A DNA stretch of 64,000 nt, from the NCBI RefSeq assembly GCF_000233715.2, contig NC_021184.1:2008001-2072000 (forward strand). Direction: 5' to 3'. Source of the DNA: Desulfoscipio gibsoniae DSM 7213. Lineage in GTDB: Bacteria > Bacillota > Desulfotomaculia > Desulfotomaculales > Desulfallaceae. The notes beneath the pieces are model-generated. The model did no database searches. It saw only the letters and a list, made by a program, of their open reading frames with translations, and was not told the DNA's origin. Within the stretch, counting starts at the first letter, position 1. Each line of letters begins with the position of its first letter. Both the position numbers and the translations under genes were made by a program. This document shows positions 35,221 through 44,535 of this stretch, piece after piece.

Positions 35221-36084
35221 TTATAATATACCCTCTTCTTGCAGCTCCGCCGTCAGCTGTTCTACTAGATCCTGGGGCATGCTAAAGGAATGTTCCTTGT
35301 CCGGGAATGCGCCTTCGCGCACTTCGCTGGCATAGGTATTTAACGCCTTTTGCATATCTTCACCCAAATTGGCATAACGTTTAACAAACTTGGGAATATA
35401 CCTGTCAAACAAGCCTAAAAGGTCGTGGATGACCAGCACCTGGCCATCGCAGTTATTTCCGGCCCCGATGCCGATTGTTGGCACCTGAACGCTTTCAGTG
35501 ATAATTTTGGCTACCGGGCCGGGTATGGCCTCCAGGACGATGGCAAATACACCCGCCCTTTCCAGGGCCAGCGCATCTTTTATTATTTGCTTGGCATCCT
35601 GGAGGTTTTTGCCCTGCACTTTGAAACCACCCAGCTGGGCGGCGCTCTGTGGCGTTAAGCCAATATGGCCCATCACTGGTATACCGGCCCTGACTAAGGC
35701 GGCCACGGTATGGGCTATGCGTTCCCCGCCTTCCAGCTTAATAGCATCCATGCGCCCTTCCCTAATCATCCGGCCTGCGTTGGCCATTGCTTGCTCCGTA
35801 CTTATTTCATAAGTCATGAAGGGCATGTCTCCTACCAGGAAAGTGTGTTTGCCCGCGTTGGCTACGGCTTTGCAAAAAACCAGCATGGTATCCAGGTCAA
35901 TTTGCACCGTTCCTTCATAGCCCATCATGGTATTAGCTGCCGAATCGCCCACCAGTATCATATCTATGTCGGACTTGTCCACTTGTGACATCATGGCAAA
36001 ATCATATGTGGTCACCATAGTGATTTTCTTACCCTGCTTCTTCATTTCCTTAAATGTTAATATATTGGCTTTTTGTTTTTCCAC
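35221..36084 (-). CDS. panB: 3-methyl-2-oxobutanoate hydroxymethyltransferase
   Basis: A 287-residue PanB, first step of pantothenate/CoA synthesis (methylene-THF plus ketoisovalerate to ketopantoate). Clear blocks: TMVTTYDFAMM, LVGDSAANTMMGYEGT, IKLEGGERIAHTVAAL, GIPVMGHIGLTPQSA, ALERAGVFAIVLEAIP and GIGAGNNCDGQVLVIHDLLGL. I chose GTG 36084 (MEKQKANIL) because AAGGAG lies eight bases upstream; the GTG three codons earlier overlaps that site. panC and panD are not next to it. A transcribed leader with promoter and terminator lies upstream. Confidence 0.93.
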   Translation of the reverse strand: MEKQKANILTFKEMKKQGKKITMVTTYDFAMMSQVDKSDIDMILVGDSAANTMMGYEGTVQIDLDTMLVFCKAVANAGKHTFLVGDMPFMTYEISTEQAMANAGRMIREGRMDAIKLEGGERIAHTVAALVRAGIPVMGHIGLTPQSAAQLGGFKVQGKNLQDAKQIIKDALALERAGVFAIVLEAIPGPVAKIITESVQVPTIGIGAGNNCDGQVLVIHDLLGLFDRYIPKFVKRYANLGEDMQKALNTYASEVREGAFPDKEHSFSMPQDLVEQLTAELQEEGIL

Positions 36085-36228
36085 TACATTCACTCCTTAT
36101 GCATTTTGCATTATTGTTTCTGTAAATTATATAATTATTAATATAATGCTTCCAAAATTTAAAAGTTCGGCTTGGTTCTTTATAGAGTTAAAGGACATAA
36201 TATTATTGGGAAAATTATGTTCGAATAA

Positions 36229-36393
36229 CAAAAAAACCTCCGGACAAGTCCGAAGGATATAAATATCCCTTGTACAAACCCGTCTCGGTCCTACCGGCTC
36301 CAAGCGGAGGTATGTTAGCTTAATCCAAAACGCATCACCTACCCAACCAACCCAAACAAGTGGTGCGGTTCTAATCAGATACCGCCCAAACCT
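36229..36393 (-). ncRNA. structured RNA or leader upstream of panB
   Basis: A promoter (36,428-36,400) and an intrinsic terminator (stem CCUUCGGAC/GUCCGGAGG on the RNA with a T-run at 36,236-36,230) bound a transcript of about 165 nucleotides with no open frame. It contains further pairing: GGATAT/ATATCC directly before the terminator and an AGGT-ATG/CAT-ACCT stem. It lies 145 bases before panB on the same strand, so it may be a premature-termination leader for panB (the pan RNA motif is known upstream of panB in Firmicutes) or an independent small RNA. I could not match a consensus by eye. Confidence 0.5.
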
Positions 36394-36399
36394 TGAATT

Positions 36400-36428
36400 A
36401 TTTTAACATACTAACAATGTTGTGACAA
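36400..36428 (-). promoter_or_regulatory. sigma-70 type promoter upstream of the panB leader
   Basis: On the minus strand TTGTCA (36428-36423), a 17-base spacer and TAAAAT (36405-36400). Confidence 0.65.
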
Positions 36429-36463
36429 TATTGTTATAATTCTTACTACAGTAAAAATGGCAT

Positions 36464-36499
36464 AAAAAAAGCCGGTTATAAACTTATAAACAAACCGGC
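36464..36499 (-). terminator. terminator of the EF-G-like gene
   Basis: GCCGGTT (36471-36477) pairs with AACCGGC (36493-36499) and is followed on the minus strand by seven T. Confidence 0.75.
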
Positions 36500-36517
36500 C
36501 TATTTTCAGTGCTATGT

Positions 36518-38539
36518 CTATTTTTCTGCTTCCGCTTCGGCTTTGGCCTTTTGTATAATATCCTCGGCCAGTTTAGCGGGCACCTCTTCATAACTGTTAA
36601 ATTCCATCTTGAATTGGCCCCGTCCCTGGGTCATGGATTTAAGATCATTGGCATACTTGAACATTTCGGCCAGCGGCACGTGGGCTTTTACTACGGTGCC
36701 CTCTTCAACCTGGTCTGTACCAAGCACGCGACCGCGCTTGGTGTTAAAGTCGCCGATAATATCCCCCATGAATTCGTCGGGTACAGTTACTTCTACATAC
36801 ATAATCGGTTCCAGTATGGCTGGTTTGGCCATAGGAACTGCCTTTTTAAAGGCTAATGATGCAGCAATTTTAAAGGCCATTTCAGATGAGTCTACGTTGT
36901 GGTAGGAACCATCATATAATGTGGCTTTTAATCCCACCGTTGGGTAACCTGCCAGGGCACCTTCCACCATTGTCTCCCGTAATCCTTTTTCCACTGCCGG
37001 GAAGTAGTTGCGGGGCACGGCACCGCCGAAGACTTCTTCATTAAATTCAAAGTCGCCTTCAGCCAACGGCTCAAACCTTATCCAGACATGACCATACTGA
37101 CCACGGCCACCGGATTGTTTCTTATGTTTACCTTCTACTTCTACTTTGGCGCGGATGGTCTCCCGGTAGGGTACCTTGGGCTCTTCGGTGACCACGTCAA
37201 CACCGTAACGACGTTTTAAGTTACTGATCATAATGTTTACATGGGCTTCACCCATACCGGTGAGCAGGGTTTGCTTGGTCTCAATGTTCTTTTCCACCCG
37301 GAGCGAAGGATCTTCTTCCAGCAGTTTATGGACTGCATCACCCAGCTTATCCTCGTCGTTTTTACTCTTGGGGGCTATGGCCAGGGTGTAGTTAGGCACC
37401 GGGAAGTCAATCCCCTCCAGAGCCTCTTTATTATCCTTATCGCACAGGGTATCTCCGGAACTGGTGTCGGTTAATTTGACCACTACTGCCAAATCGCCGC
37501 AAGAAACCTGGGGAGTTTGCTCTGAGTGTTTACCGCGCACAAATAATACCTGACCAATTTTCTCGTTCTTCTCCTTGATGGCATTATACACCTGGGAGTC
37601 TGCCTTTAAAGATCCGCGGAAAACACGGATGAAGTTCATACGGCCTACGTAAGGGTCGGCCAGTGTTTTAAATACCAATGCGGCCATTGGACCGTCTTCG
37701 TTTTTGGGTGCCGGTAGATACTGGGACAAAAAGCCACTTAAATCTGAAATGGCCATATTCTTGGTCGCCGATCCGCATAGCACCGGTACAGCCTTGGCAG
37801 TGGCAATACTATTGTGCAATCCTGACTTAATTTCCTCCGGAGTTAATTCTTCTCCTTCTAAATATTTCATGGTCAGGTCATCGTCGCCTTCGGCTGCGGC
37901 CTCCACCAACTTTTCACGATACTCTTCCAGTTGATCCTGGAGTTCATCGGGAATAGCGATTTCCTTAGCTTTCCCGTCACCGCCGAACTCGTAAGCCTTT
38001 TGGTTGAGCACATCCATGATCCCTTTGAAATCCAGTCCGTCACCAATGGGAAAATTGATGGGAACAAAGTTGGCTTTAAACTTGGCGTTTAAATCATCTA
38101 GTAACTTGGAAAAACTAGCGTTTTCCCGATCCATTTTATTAATGAAAGCCACCCGGGGGAGCTCAGACTTTTGAACAAATTTCCAGATAAGTTCATGCTG
38201 CACCTGCACGCCATCCACGGCGGAGAGTACAAACATAGCTGTATCAGCTACCCGTAAAGCACCCTTTACCTCGCCTATAAAATCGGAAAAACCGGGGGTG
38301 TCCAAAAGGTTTAATTTAACACTGTTTAATTCTACGGGTACCAGGCTGGTATGCACCGTGGATTGGCGCTGTGCTTCTTCAGGATGGTAGTCTGACACGG
38401 TGGTGCCGTCTTCTACCCGGCCAATGCGATTTATTACTCCGGTGTTAAAAAGCATTGCTTCCACCAGAGATGTTTTTCCCGCACCACCGTGACCCACAAT
38501 GGCGATGTTGCGGAGTTGTTCGGTAGTATAATTCTTCAA
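36518..38539 (-). CDS. fusA: elongation factor G paralogue
   Basis: A 673-residue EF-G-type translational GTPase: P-loop GHGGAGKTSL, switch/G3 DTPGFSDF, G4 NKMD, then the EF-G domains II-V (for example GMGEAHVNIMISNLKRRYGV and SGGRGQYGHVWI). It is of the divergent EF-G2-like class common in Firmicutes, and no ribosomal protein or tuf genes adjoin it. I chose TTG 38539 (MKNYTTEQLRNIAIVG) because AAGGAGG lies eight bases upstream; the extra 50 codons of the longest frame look non-coding. It has a strong terminator. Confidence 0.85.
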   Translation of the reverse strand: MKNYTTEQLRNIAIVGHGGAGKTSLVEAMLFNTGVINRIGRVEDGTTVSDYHPEEAQRQSTVHTSLVPVELNSVKLNLLDTPGFSDFIGEVKGALRVADTAMFVLSAVDGVQVQHELIWKFVQKSELPRVAFINKMDRENASFSKLLDDLNAKFKANFVPINFPIGDGLDFKGIMDVLNQKAYEFGGDGKAKEIAIPDELQDQLEEYREKLVEAAAEGDDDLTMKYLEGEELTPEEIKSGLHNSIATAKAVPVLCGSATKNMAISDLSGFLSQYLPAPKNEDGPMAALVFKTLADPYVGRMNFIRVFRGSLKADSQVYNAIKEKNEKIGQVLFVRGKHSEQTPQVSCGDLAVVVKLTDTSSGDTLCDKDNKEALEGIDFPVPNYTLAIAPKSKNDEDKLGDAVHKLLEEDPSLRVEKNIETKQTLLTGMGEAHVNIMISNLKRRYGVDVVTEEPKVPYRETIRAKVEVEGKHKKQSGGRGQYGHVWIRFEPLAEGDFEFNEEVFGGAVPRNYFPAVEKGLRETMVEGALAGYPTVGLKATLYDGSYHNVDSSEMAFKIAASLAFKKAVPMAKPAILEPIMYVEVTVPDEFMGDIIGDFNTKRGRVLGTDQVEEGTVVKAHVPLAEMFKYANDLKSMTQGRGQFKMEFNSYEEVPAKLAEDIIQKAKAEAEAEK

Positions 38540-38829
38540 AACACGTGCCTCCTTTTGTAAATAATGGTTTCCCTCAAACCCCTTTTCTATACTTATTGGT
38601 ATCCAAAACTGGCCAAAATTGGTTTTAAACACAAAAATAGCCCGGAAGGGCTCCTTGGCCGCCAAGAAACGGGTTTTCCTGTTTAGCATTCAGTACTTCT
38701 ACAAGCTAAGCTTAAAATCCTTGTTTTCTATAGTATACAAAAAAAATTTTTTGTTAGTTTTCGCTGGTTTTTCATAGTCTAACGCCTATTGACATAAATA
38801 TATTCTAGCCTTGGAAAGGATGGTAATAT

Positions 38830-40398
38830 ATGGCGGGGTATTCTTTTTTGCAAGGAGCCTTTATTTTATTGATAGCTGGTCTAATTAACCGTTTTTTAGG
38901 CTTTGGTTATCAAATAGCCATAATACGTTTAATTGGTCCCGAAGGTGTAGGGCTGTTTAATATAGTATTCCCGGTATATATTATGATGCTGGTGCTGGCT
39001 AGTGCCGGAATACCCCTGGCCATAGCTAAACTCGTAGCCGAAGAGGTAGCCAATAATAATATACCCGGCGCTTATAGGATTTTTAAGCTTTCTTTGTTCA
39101 TACTGTTAATTACCAGCTTGTTTTTTACCGTGGTTTTAATTATTGCTGCACCTATTCTGACGGAGTCCTATTTCCCCAATCCAAGGGTGTATTATTGTCT
39201 GATCAGTTTGGTGCCAGGAATTATCATTGTTACTTTGTGCTCCGCCTTTCGTGGCTTTTTCCAAGGTTTGCAGCAAATGTCCCCTACAGCCATTACTCAG
39301 ACAATTGAACAATTGGTACGGGTGGTGTCAGGACTGGTCTTTGCCTATATCATGCTTCCCTTGGGTATTGAGTATGCTGCAGTTGGTCTTTCCGTGGGGG
39401 TTATATTGGGGGAATTAACGGGCTTTGTTCTTATGCTGCGCATTTATGCCAATTATAGACCAATAGCCTTGCATTACGTACCAGGGTCGTGGCGCAAAAT
39501 TTATCATTTGGGCAATAGTATGAAAAAGATTTTTACGCTGGCCATACCAGTAACCCTTACCAGGATTGTAGCCACAGCGCTGATGTCTATACAGGCTGTA
39601 TTAATACCACAGCGGCTGCAGGTCGCCGGGCTATCGATAGAACAGGCCACCAGCGCGTATGGGCAATTTATAGGAATCGCCGAGGCTCTGCTGTTTATGC
39701 CCGGTGTTTTAACCATGGCACTGGCCACTTCATTGGTACCGGCCATGTCCGATGCCATAGCCGCCAACAATTTGGCTTTGGCCAGGTCGCGCATATTAGA
39801 CGCTGTTAGATTAACTTTACAGGTGGGGGTGCCTGCAGCTTTTATTTTTCTTTTGCTGGCGGACGAGCTTTGTGGTGTTCTTTTTGGTTACGTCCAGGCC
39901 GGTGCCATTTTAAAGGTTTTAGCGCTGTCCGGCCCGTTTTTATACCTGCAGCAAACCACTACGGGTATTTTGCAGGGTGTGGGTAAGGCTGATGTGCCCT
40001 TTAAAAACCTGGTAGCATCATCGCTGGTGTGTATCATGGGTATTTATTACTTGACGGCAGTGCCGCAGTTGGGTATGGGGGGGACTGCTGCTGCTGTGGC
40101 CATTGGTTTCATTATTATGCCCATTTTAAATATGCTGCATCTTTTCAAAATGGGTCTGTTTACGCTCTCCGCCAGGGAAAATGTTTTAAAACCATTAGTA
40201 GCGGCACTGGGTATGTCACTATTAATTATTTATACAAAAAAAATAATGTACGGGTATGGTATTCACGATGGCTTGGTGTTGGTAATTACCCTGTTGGCCG
40301 GTGGATTTACATACCTGGTATTAATGCAGATAACCGGCGGTATAAATGACCAGGACAGACAAAAATTTGGCATGCTGTTTAAGTTCAATAGACGCTAG
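38830..40398 (+). CDS. spoVB: SpoVB-like polysaccharide/lipid flippase
   Basis: A 522-residue MOP-superfamily membrane protein with about 14 transmembrane segments, no signal-peptide cleavage site, and SpoVB family blocks: LLIAGLINRFLGFGYQIAIIRLIGPEGVGLFN (N-terminus, split across residues 15-46) and GVLTMALATSLVPAMSDA near 295. SpoVB is needed for spore cortex synthesis and is thought to move lipid-linked precursors; MurJ or O-antigen flippase are related options. ATG 38830 follows AAAGGATGG. It converges with surE, leaving three bases between stops. Confidence 0.82.
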   Translation: MAGYSFLQGAFILLIAGLINRFLGFGYQIAIIRLIGPEGVGLFNIVFPVYIMMLVLASAGIPLAIAKLVAEEVANNNIPGAYRIFKLSLFILLITSLFFTVVLIIAAPILTESYFPNPRVYYCLISLVPGIIIVTLCSAFRGFFQGLQQMSPTAITQTIEQLVRVVSGLVFAYIMLPLGIEYAAVGLSVGVILGELTGFVLMLRIYANYRPIALHYVPGSWRKIYHLGNSMKKIFTLAIPVTLTRIVATALMSIQAVLIPQRLQVAGLSIEQATSAYGQFIGIAEALLFMPGVLTMALATSLVPAMSDAIAANNLALARSRILDAVRLTLQVGVPAAFIFLLLADELCGVLFGYVQAGAILKVLALSGPFLYLQQTTTGILQGVGKADVPFKNLVASSLVCIMGIYYLTAVPQLGMGGTAAAVAIGFIIMPILNMLHLFKMGLFTLSARENVLKPLVAALGMSLLIIYTKKIMYGYGIHDGLVLVITLLAGGFTYLVLMQITGGINDQDRQKFGMLFKFNRR

Positions 40399-40401
40399 AA
40401 T

Positions 40402-41223
40402 TTAGTAAGGGAATTTATTTTGGATCATTTTATCGATTTGCTTTATGGCAGCAAAATCAGTTAAGTCAAAATGCAGCGGTGTTATAGATATATAGTTACT
40501 TTTTACTGCCTTTACATCTATATCAACGTCCACGGCAGGATGCGCAATATTAGCACCTTCCTTAAAATCTGGCTGCATAGCCGGGTACTCGGGCATTGTG
40601 TCTTCGGGTTCACCGGCCATCCAGTAATAAATATTTCCCCGTGGGTCGGTCCTTTTATGAAAAACATTAATATAACGTCTCATTCCAAGTCTGGTTACCT
40701 GAACTCCCTGGGGCTTACCCGGGGGCACGTTGATATTAATTAAAATGCGTTTCATTTCACTACTGGCGTCAACTAGTAATGGCACAATATGCGAAGCAAA
40801 AGCAGCAGCCTGGCTATAGTCATCGCTTTCAAAGCTGGCCAATGATATAGCCACAGATGGAAAGCCATTAATTATACCTTCAATGGCTGCGGATACTGTG
40901 CCGGAATAAAGCACATCAGTACCTAAATTGGCGCCCCGGTTGATACCTGAAACAACAATATCTGGTTTTTGGGGCATTAATGCCTCAACGGCTAGTTTAA
41001 CACAATCTGCCGGTGTGCCGTTCAGTGACCAGCCATAAGTACCATCCGAAAAGTTAACTTTCTTAGGGCGCAGCGGTTTATGTGAAGTTATGCCATGCCC
41101 GGCGCCGCTTCTTTCCTTCTCAGGCGCCACCACCAGCACTTCACCCAGAGTGGATAAAGATTTTCTAAGTGTTTGCAAACCCGGGGCATTAATACCGTCA
41201 TCATTACTAATTAATATGCGCAT
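40402..41223 (-). CDS. surE: 5'-nucleotidase SurE
   Basis: A 273-residue SurE acid phosphatase/nucleotidase: metal-binding ISNDDGINAPG at the N-terminus, PEKERSGAGHGITSHKPLR, and SGINRGANLGTDVLYSGTVSAA. ATG 41223 (MRILISNDDG) sits five bases after GGAGG; the longer frame starts seven codons earlier. It lies 17 bases downstream of the DUF4264 gene and near folE, probably one operon. Confidence 0.92.
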   Translation of the reverse strand: MRILISNDDGINAPGLQTLRKSLSTLGEVLVVAPEKERSGAGHGITSHKPLRPKKVNFSDGTYGWSLNGTPADCVKLAVEALMPQKPDIVVSGINRGANLGTDVLYSGTVSAAIEGIINGFPSVAISLASFESDDYSQAAAFASHIVPLLVDASSEMKRILININVPPGKPQGVQVTRLGMRRYINVFHKRTDPRGNIYYWMAGEPEDTMPEYPAMQPDFKEGANIAHPAVDVDIDVKAVKSNYISITPLHFDLTDFAAIKQIDKMIQNKFPY

Positions 41224-41240
41224 GGTATCCTCCGTCAAAT

Positions 41241-41426
41241 TCAAAACTCATATATGGTTATGGTTAGGTTGTTTTCCTCTTTATTTTTGGTAAGGCCGAA
41301 CATTATTTTTTTATCCTTGAGGTTTTTATTTAAAAAATCTATCACTTTATACATTTCTTCATAGTTAGCAAAAGATTTAAACGCAATCAGCTCCAGTTTT
41401 CCCTGGTCCGCATCAGCGTGATCCAT
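41241..41426 (-). CDS. YpmA-like DUF4264 protein
   Basis: A 61-residue protein; the core YKVIDFLNKNLKDKKIMFGL and the end TITIYEF match what I remember of the small YpmA/DUF4264 family of Firmicutes. ATG 41426 follows GGGGGAGAG. It lies between folE and surE with short spacings (15 and 17 bases). Function is unknown. Confidence 0.68.
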   Translation of the reverse strand: MDHADADQGKLELIAFKSFANYEEMYKVIDFLNKNLKDKKIMFGLTKNKEENNLTITIYEF

Positions 41427-41441
41427 AAATCTCTCCCCCTA

Positions 41442-42002
41442 TTATTTCCTTATTAATGAGAATGCCTCCGCTCTGGTGGCCTCGTTGCGCTGGAATGATC
41501 CCCGTACAGCCGACGTAAGGGTTTTTGAACCCGGCTTACGTACCCCGCGCAAAGTCATGCACATGTGCTCCGCTTCAATTACTACCAATACTCCGTGTGG
41601 ATTTAATTTTTTCATAATTGTGTCTGCTATTTGCGAGGTTAATCTTTCTTGCAGCTGAGGTCTCTTGGAAAATCCCTCTACAACCCGGGCTAATTTTGAT
41701 AGACCGGTTACATTACCCTTGCGGGGAATGTACGCCACGTGTGCTTTGCCGTAAAATGGCAGCAAATGATGCTCGCACATGGAATAAATAGGAATATCCT
41801 TTACCAGCACCATCTCTTCATGTTCTTCAGAAAACATTTTCTGCAAGTGTCTTTCCGGGTCGTCCCAAAGCCCGCAAAAAATTTCATTATACATTCTTGC
41901 TACTCTGGCCGGGGTTTCTTTTAAACCTTCTCTGTCCGGGTCTTCGCCGATAGCTTCCAGGATCATGCGTACAGCTACTTCTATTTTTTCCATATCTATC
42001 AT
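41442..42002 (-). CDS. folE: GTP cyclohydrolase I
   Basis: A 186-residue GTP cyclohydrolase I (first step of tetrahydrofolate synthesis). The zinc ligands are present in [11 protein letters not shown] and [28 protein letters not shown] and [15 protein letters not shown] are family blocks. I chose ATG 42002 ([13 protein letters not shown]) with AAAGGGGAAA upstream; the longest frame adds 28 codons of non-homologous sequence. Confidence 0.93.
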   Translation of the reverse strand: MIDMEKIEVAVRMILEAIGEDPDREGLKETPARVARMYNEIFCGLWDDPERHLQKMFSEEHEEMVLVKDIPIYSMCEHHLLPFYGKAHVAYIPRKGNVTGLSKLARVVEGFSKRPQLQERLTSQIADTIMKKLNPHGVLVVIEAEHMCMTLRGVRKPGSKTLTSAVRGSFQRNEATRAEAFSLIRK

Positions 42003-42509
42003 TATAATTTCCCCTTTCTTGCCTTTATTATTAAAAGCTATGTTTAATATCAGTCCTGGTTTGGGAATAACCCAGGGCGTTTTCATTTCATAGCGACTAA
42101 AAAAACAGTTCTATAAAGCCATTGCGTGGTATTGTTTACTAAACAGGCACACAAATTGCGATTTGCTATCGGCATTTGGCGTTACAAGGGTGCAGAGTAG
42201 TACAATTGATGTAATAGCATATATGGTGTAGCTCCTTTTAGTGTTTTATTATTACTCACACAACAATTTAACTATTTCGCCATGATACGATTTCGTCCTC
42301 CTAACTAATACAAAAAAAGACCTGGTATATTACCAGAGTCTTTTTTTCTCGCGCTTTCATTAATTTTATAAACAAATTTTTGACCCAAGGGGTTCTAATG
42401 AGCGGTATTGGGGTTTCAGCAGGTGTGTCCCCTTTTCTTAAATAAGCGGTAATATTAGTGGTATTAGCTTAGGATATACTTTAAGAATAATTTCCATTTG
42501 TTTAACGGG
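42003..42509. other. 507-base interval without a gene
   Basis: It contains a terminator pair at 42,312-42,347 and the 13-mer AGGTGTGTCCCCT at 42,421-42,433, an inverted partial copy of the repeat seen in the bam locus. Short frames behind AAAAGGAG and GGAGG on the minus strand close after 12 and 3 codons. No gene is supported. Confidence 0.6.
42312..42347 (-). terminator. terminator after the TPR gene
   Basis: AAAAGAC-CTGGTA pairs with TACCAG-GTCTTTT around TAT, with A and T runs on both sides, so it can act in both directions. Confidence 0.7.
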
Positions 42510-43583
42510 CTATCTGGTTAAACCAAAAGCTTTGCGATAATACTCAGCGGCTTCGCTGATTTTGCCCAATTCATTAAGCAATTCGCCCCTGATGCTCCAT
42601 AATTCAAAATCATGTTCCTCCTCCTGCTGACTATCACAAAGTACCAATGCCTCTTGATATTTTTGTAAAGTAATTAAACATTTAATCTTGTTCAACGCTA
42701 TAATTTTTTTATTTGTTTCTTTTTTCTCCCATTGCAGTGCCATATCATAGTGTTTTAAGGCTTCATCTTTTTGATCGGAGGTTTCCAGGCACATAGCTAA
42801 ATTGTTGGCCAGTGTGGCATCGCCGGGATGGTTTTGTATCGCTTTTTTAAAAAATTTCACTGCCTTATCACACTGGTTTGTTTTTATATAACAGGCCGCC
42901 AGGTTGTTTAAAATACCATAGTCGGTGGGCGCCAGTCCCCGGGCCAGCTCATAGCAGGTTTGCGCTTCCTCAAAACGATTAAGCAGGAATAAACTATAAC
43001 CTTTGTTATTGAAGAGCTCTATGCTATTAAGTCCCAGGCTCTGCGCCCTTTCATAAAATTCTAGCGCCTTATGGTGACTGTTCAGCTTACTGAGGACATG
43101 CCCAATATTGAAGTATAAGATAGCATCAGCTCCGCCTTCCTCCAATTCCTTCATGAAAACTTTCAAAGCTTCTGGTGTACATCCTCTCTCCAGTAGCTCC
43201 AACCCAGTGTTGTTTGAATTTTTATTATTATTGCCATAATATCTTTCTTTTTCCACCTGGCGGTGTGGCCACTGACCATAGTATGCTTGCTCCTCTTTTA
43301 GCGAACCTTTTCTGTGGCCACGCAGCCAATATAAAAAACAACCGATATTCTCCCGTCCTGCAACCTTTTTCCAATAATAGACAGCATTATCTACTTGCCC
43401 CTTTTTTAGGTATAAGCGACTGGCATGCAAACATAACTTAGGGTTATTGGGGGCATTGGTAATGGCCCATTTAACCATGTTTAAGGCGTTGGTAAGGGAA
43501 CCAAGTTTCTCCATTACCACTGCCAGGCTATATACTACCTGAATGTATACGTTGATGCCGAGCTGTTTTTTAATACCATCCAT
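42510..43583 (-). CDS. TPR-repeat protein
   Basis: A 357-residue protein made of about seven or eight tetratricopeptide repeats. Clear units include ALNMVKWAITNAPNNP (about residue 33), ILYFNIGHVLSKLNSHHKAL (about 155), ELFNNKGYSLFLLNRFEEA, ILNNLAACYIKTNQCDKAV and TLANNLAMCLETSDQKDEAL. There is no signal peptide or membrane span, so it is probably a cytoplasmic scaffold. An Asn-rich linker (NNNKNSNN) near residue 118 separates two repeat arrays. The partner is unknown. Confidence 0.8.
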   Translation of the reverse strand: MDGIKKQLGINVYIQVVYSLAVVMEKLGSLTNALNMVKWAITNAPNNPKLCLHASRLYLKKGQVDNAVYYWKKVAGRENIGCFLYWLRGHRKGSLKEEQAYYGQWPHRQVEKERYYGNNNKNSNNTGLELLERGCTPEALKVFMKELEEGGADAILYFNIGHVLSKLNSHHKALEFYERAQSLGLNSIELFNNKGYSLFLLNRFEEAQTCYELARGLAPTDYGILNNLAACYIKTNQCDKAVKFFKKAIQNHPGDATLANNLAMCLETSDQKDEALKHYDMALQWEKKETNKKIIALNKIKCLITLQKYQEALVLCDSQQEEEHDFELWSIRGELLNELGKISEAAEYYRKAFGLTR

Positions 43584-43754
43584 ATATACACACCCCTTTA
43601 AGATTTATTGGTTATATTCGCCAAGTGTTCACCATATCCTTCCAATTAGATATAAAAATATTGTAATGTTTTGAATAATTTAGTAATTGTGAGCTTGTTG
43701 GTATTTTGGTTGTTCTATAACGCATAATAAAAAGGGAAAAATGGGGGTGATAAA

Positions 43755-43904
43755 TTGGAAAAGAATAAGCATAAAAGCTCCAAAGAAACAGGTGATGCTT
43801 TTGTGGAGGAACCCACTGGTTCAGCAACAATGGTAAACTTGGACGGGCAGTGGGATCATGACTTTACCGATCGTTTTAGCAACAATAAAACAGCCGGCAA
43901 ATGA
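43755..43904 (+). CDS. 49-residue conserved-looking small protein
   Basis: The frame begins MEKNKHKSSKETGDAFVEE (TTG 43755) after GGGGGTGATAAA and ends NNKTAGK. It is hydrophilic without a membrane span. The stop codon lies inside the loop of a good terminator, which is typical for small Firmicute genes. I recognise no family. Confidence 0.55.
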   Translation: MEKNKHKSSKETGDAFVEEPTGSATMVNLDGQWDHDFTDRFSNNKTAGK

Positions 43905-43917
43905 ACCGGCTGTTTTT
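43889..43917 (+). terminator. terminator of the 49-residue gene
   Basis: AACAGCCGG pairs with CCGGCTGTT around CAAATGAA, followed by TTTTTCTTTT. Confidence 0.8.
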
Positions 43918-43980
43918 CTTTTAAGCATATTATGTTATTTATGACATAAAATTTAAATTAAACAGGGAGGTGTGGATTAA

Positions 43981-44385
43981 ATGGTTGCTTTAAAAAATGA
44001 AAAAACAACTTACCCGCCGCTTAGCTTAAGTGCTGTTTTAAAAGGAGTACTGGCGGCGTTAATCGTCACCGTGCTGGGTAGCGCCTTGCTGGGCATATTA
44101 TACCATGTCACGTCCCTTGGTGAAAAAACACTACCTCTAGCCTCAAATACACTTTATTATGTTAGTGTTTTTGCTGGTGGCCTTTTGGCTGCCCGTTGGG
44201 CGGGGTATAAGGGTTTAGTGCATGGTATTGGTGTGGCTGTAGTATTTCTACTTTTTAGTTGGTTGATTAGTAGCTTTCTTTTGCATACCCAGTCTGCAGC
44301 TGGTGCAACGTTTCAGAGAGTTATCATTTCCTGCCTGACTGGTGCCGTTGGGGGTATACTGGGTGTTGGTGTGTCCAGGCAATGA
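43981..44385 (+). CDS. TIGR04086 family membrane protein
   Basis: A 134-residue protein with four hydrophobic spans (about residues 23-44, 56-75, 80-100 and 110-130) and the motifs SAVLKGVLAALIVT and GGLLAARWAGYKGLVHG, typical of the YrzE/TIGR04086 family of spore-forming Firmicutes. Start ATG 43981 after AGGGAGGTGTG. Function is unknown. Confidence 0.78.
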   Translation: MVALKNEKTTYPPLSLSAVLKGVLAALIVTVLGSALLGILYHVTSLGEKTLPLASNTLYYVSVFAGGLLAARWAGYKGLVHGIGVAVVFLLFSWLISSFLLHTQSAAGATFQRVIISCLTGAVGGILGVGVSRQ

Positions 44386-44500
44386 TGTAGTTGTAAAAGG
44401 CCTTAAAGATTGAACGTCAGACTAAAGAGGTTAAATGCCCGGCCGGTCTACCGATTAATTTGATTATTGTTAACAATAATTTAAAAGATTATATGATTCT

Positions 44501-44528
44501 AAAAAGGAGCAGGTTATAGCCTGCTCCT
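44501..44528 (-). terminator. terminator of spoVM
   Basis: AGGAGCAGG pairs with CCTGCTCCT around a six-base loop, followed on the minus strand by a T-run (44,505-44,501). Confidence 0.75.
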
Positions 44529-44535
44529 AATTTCG

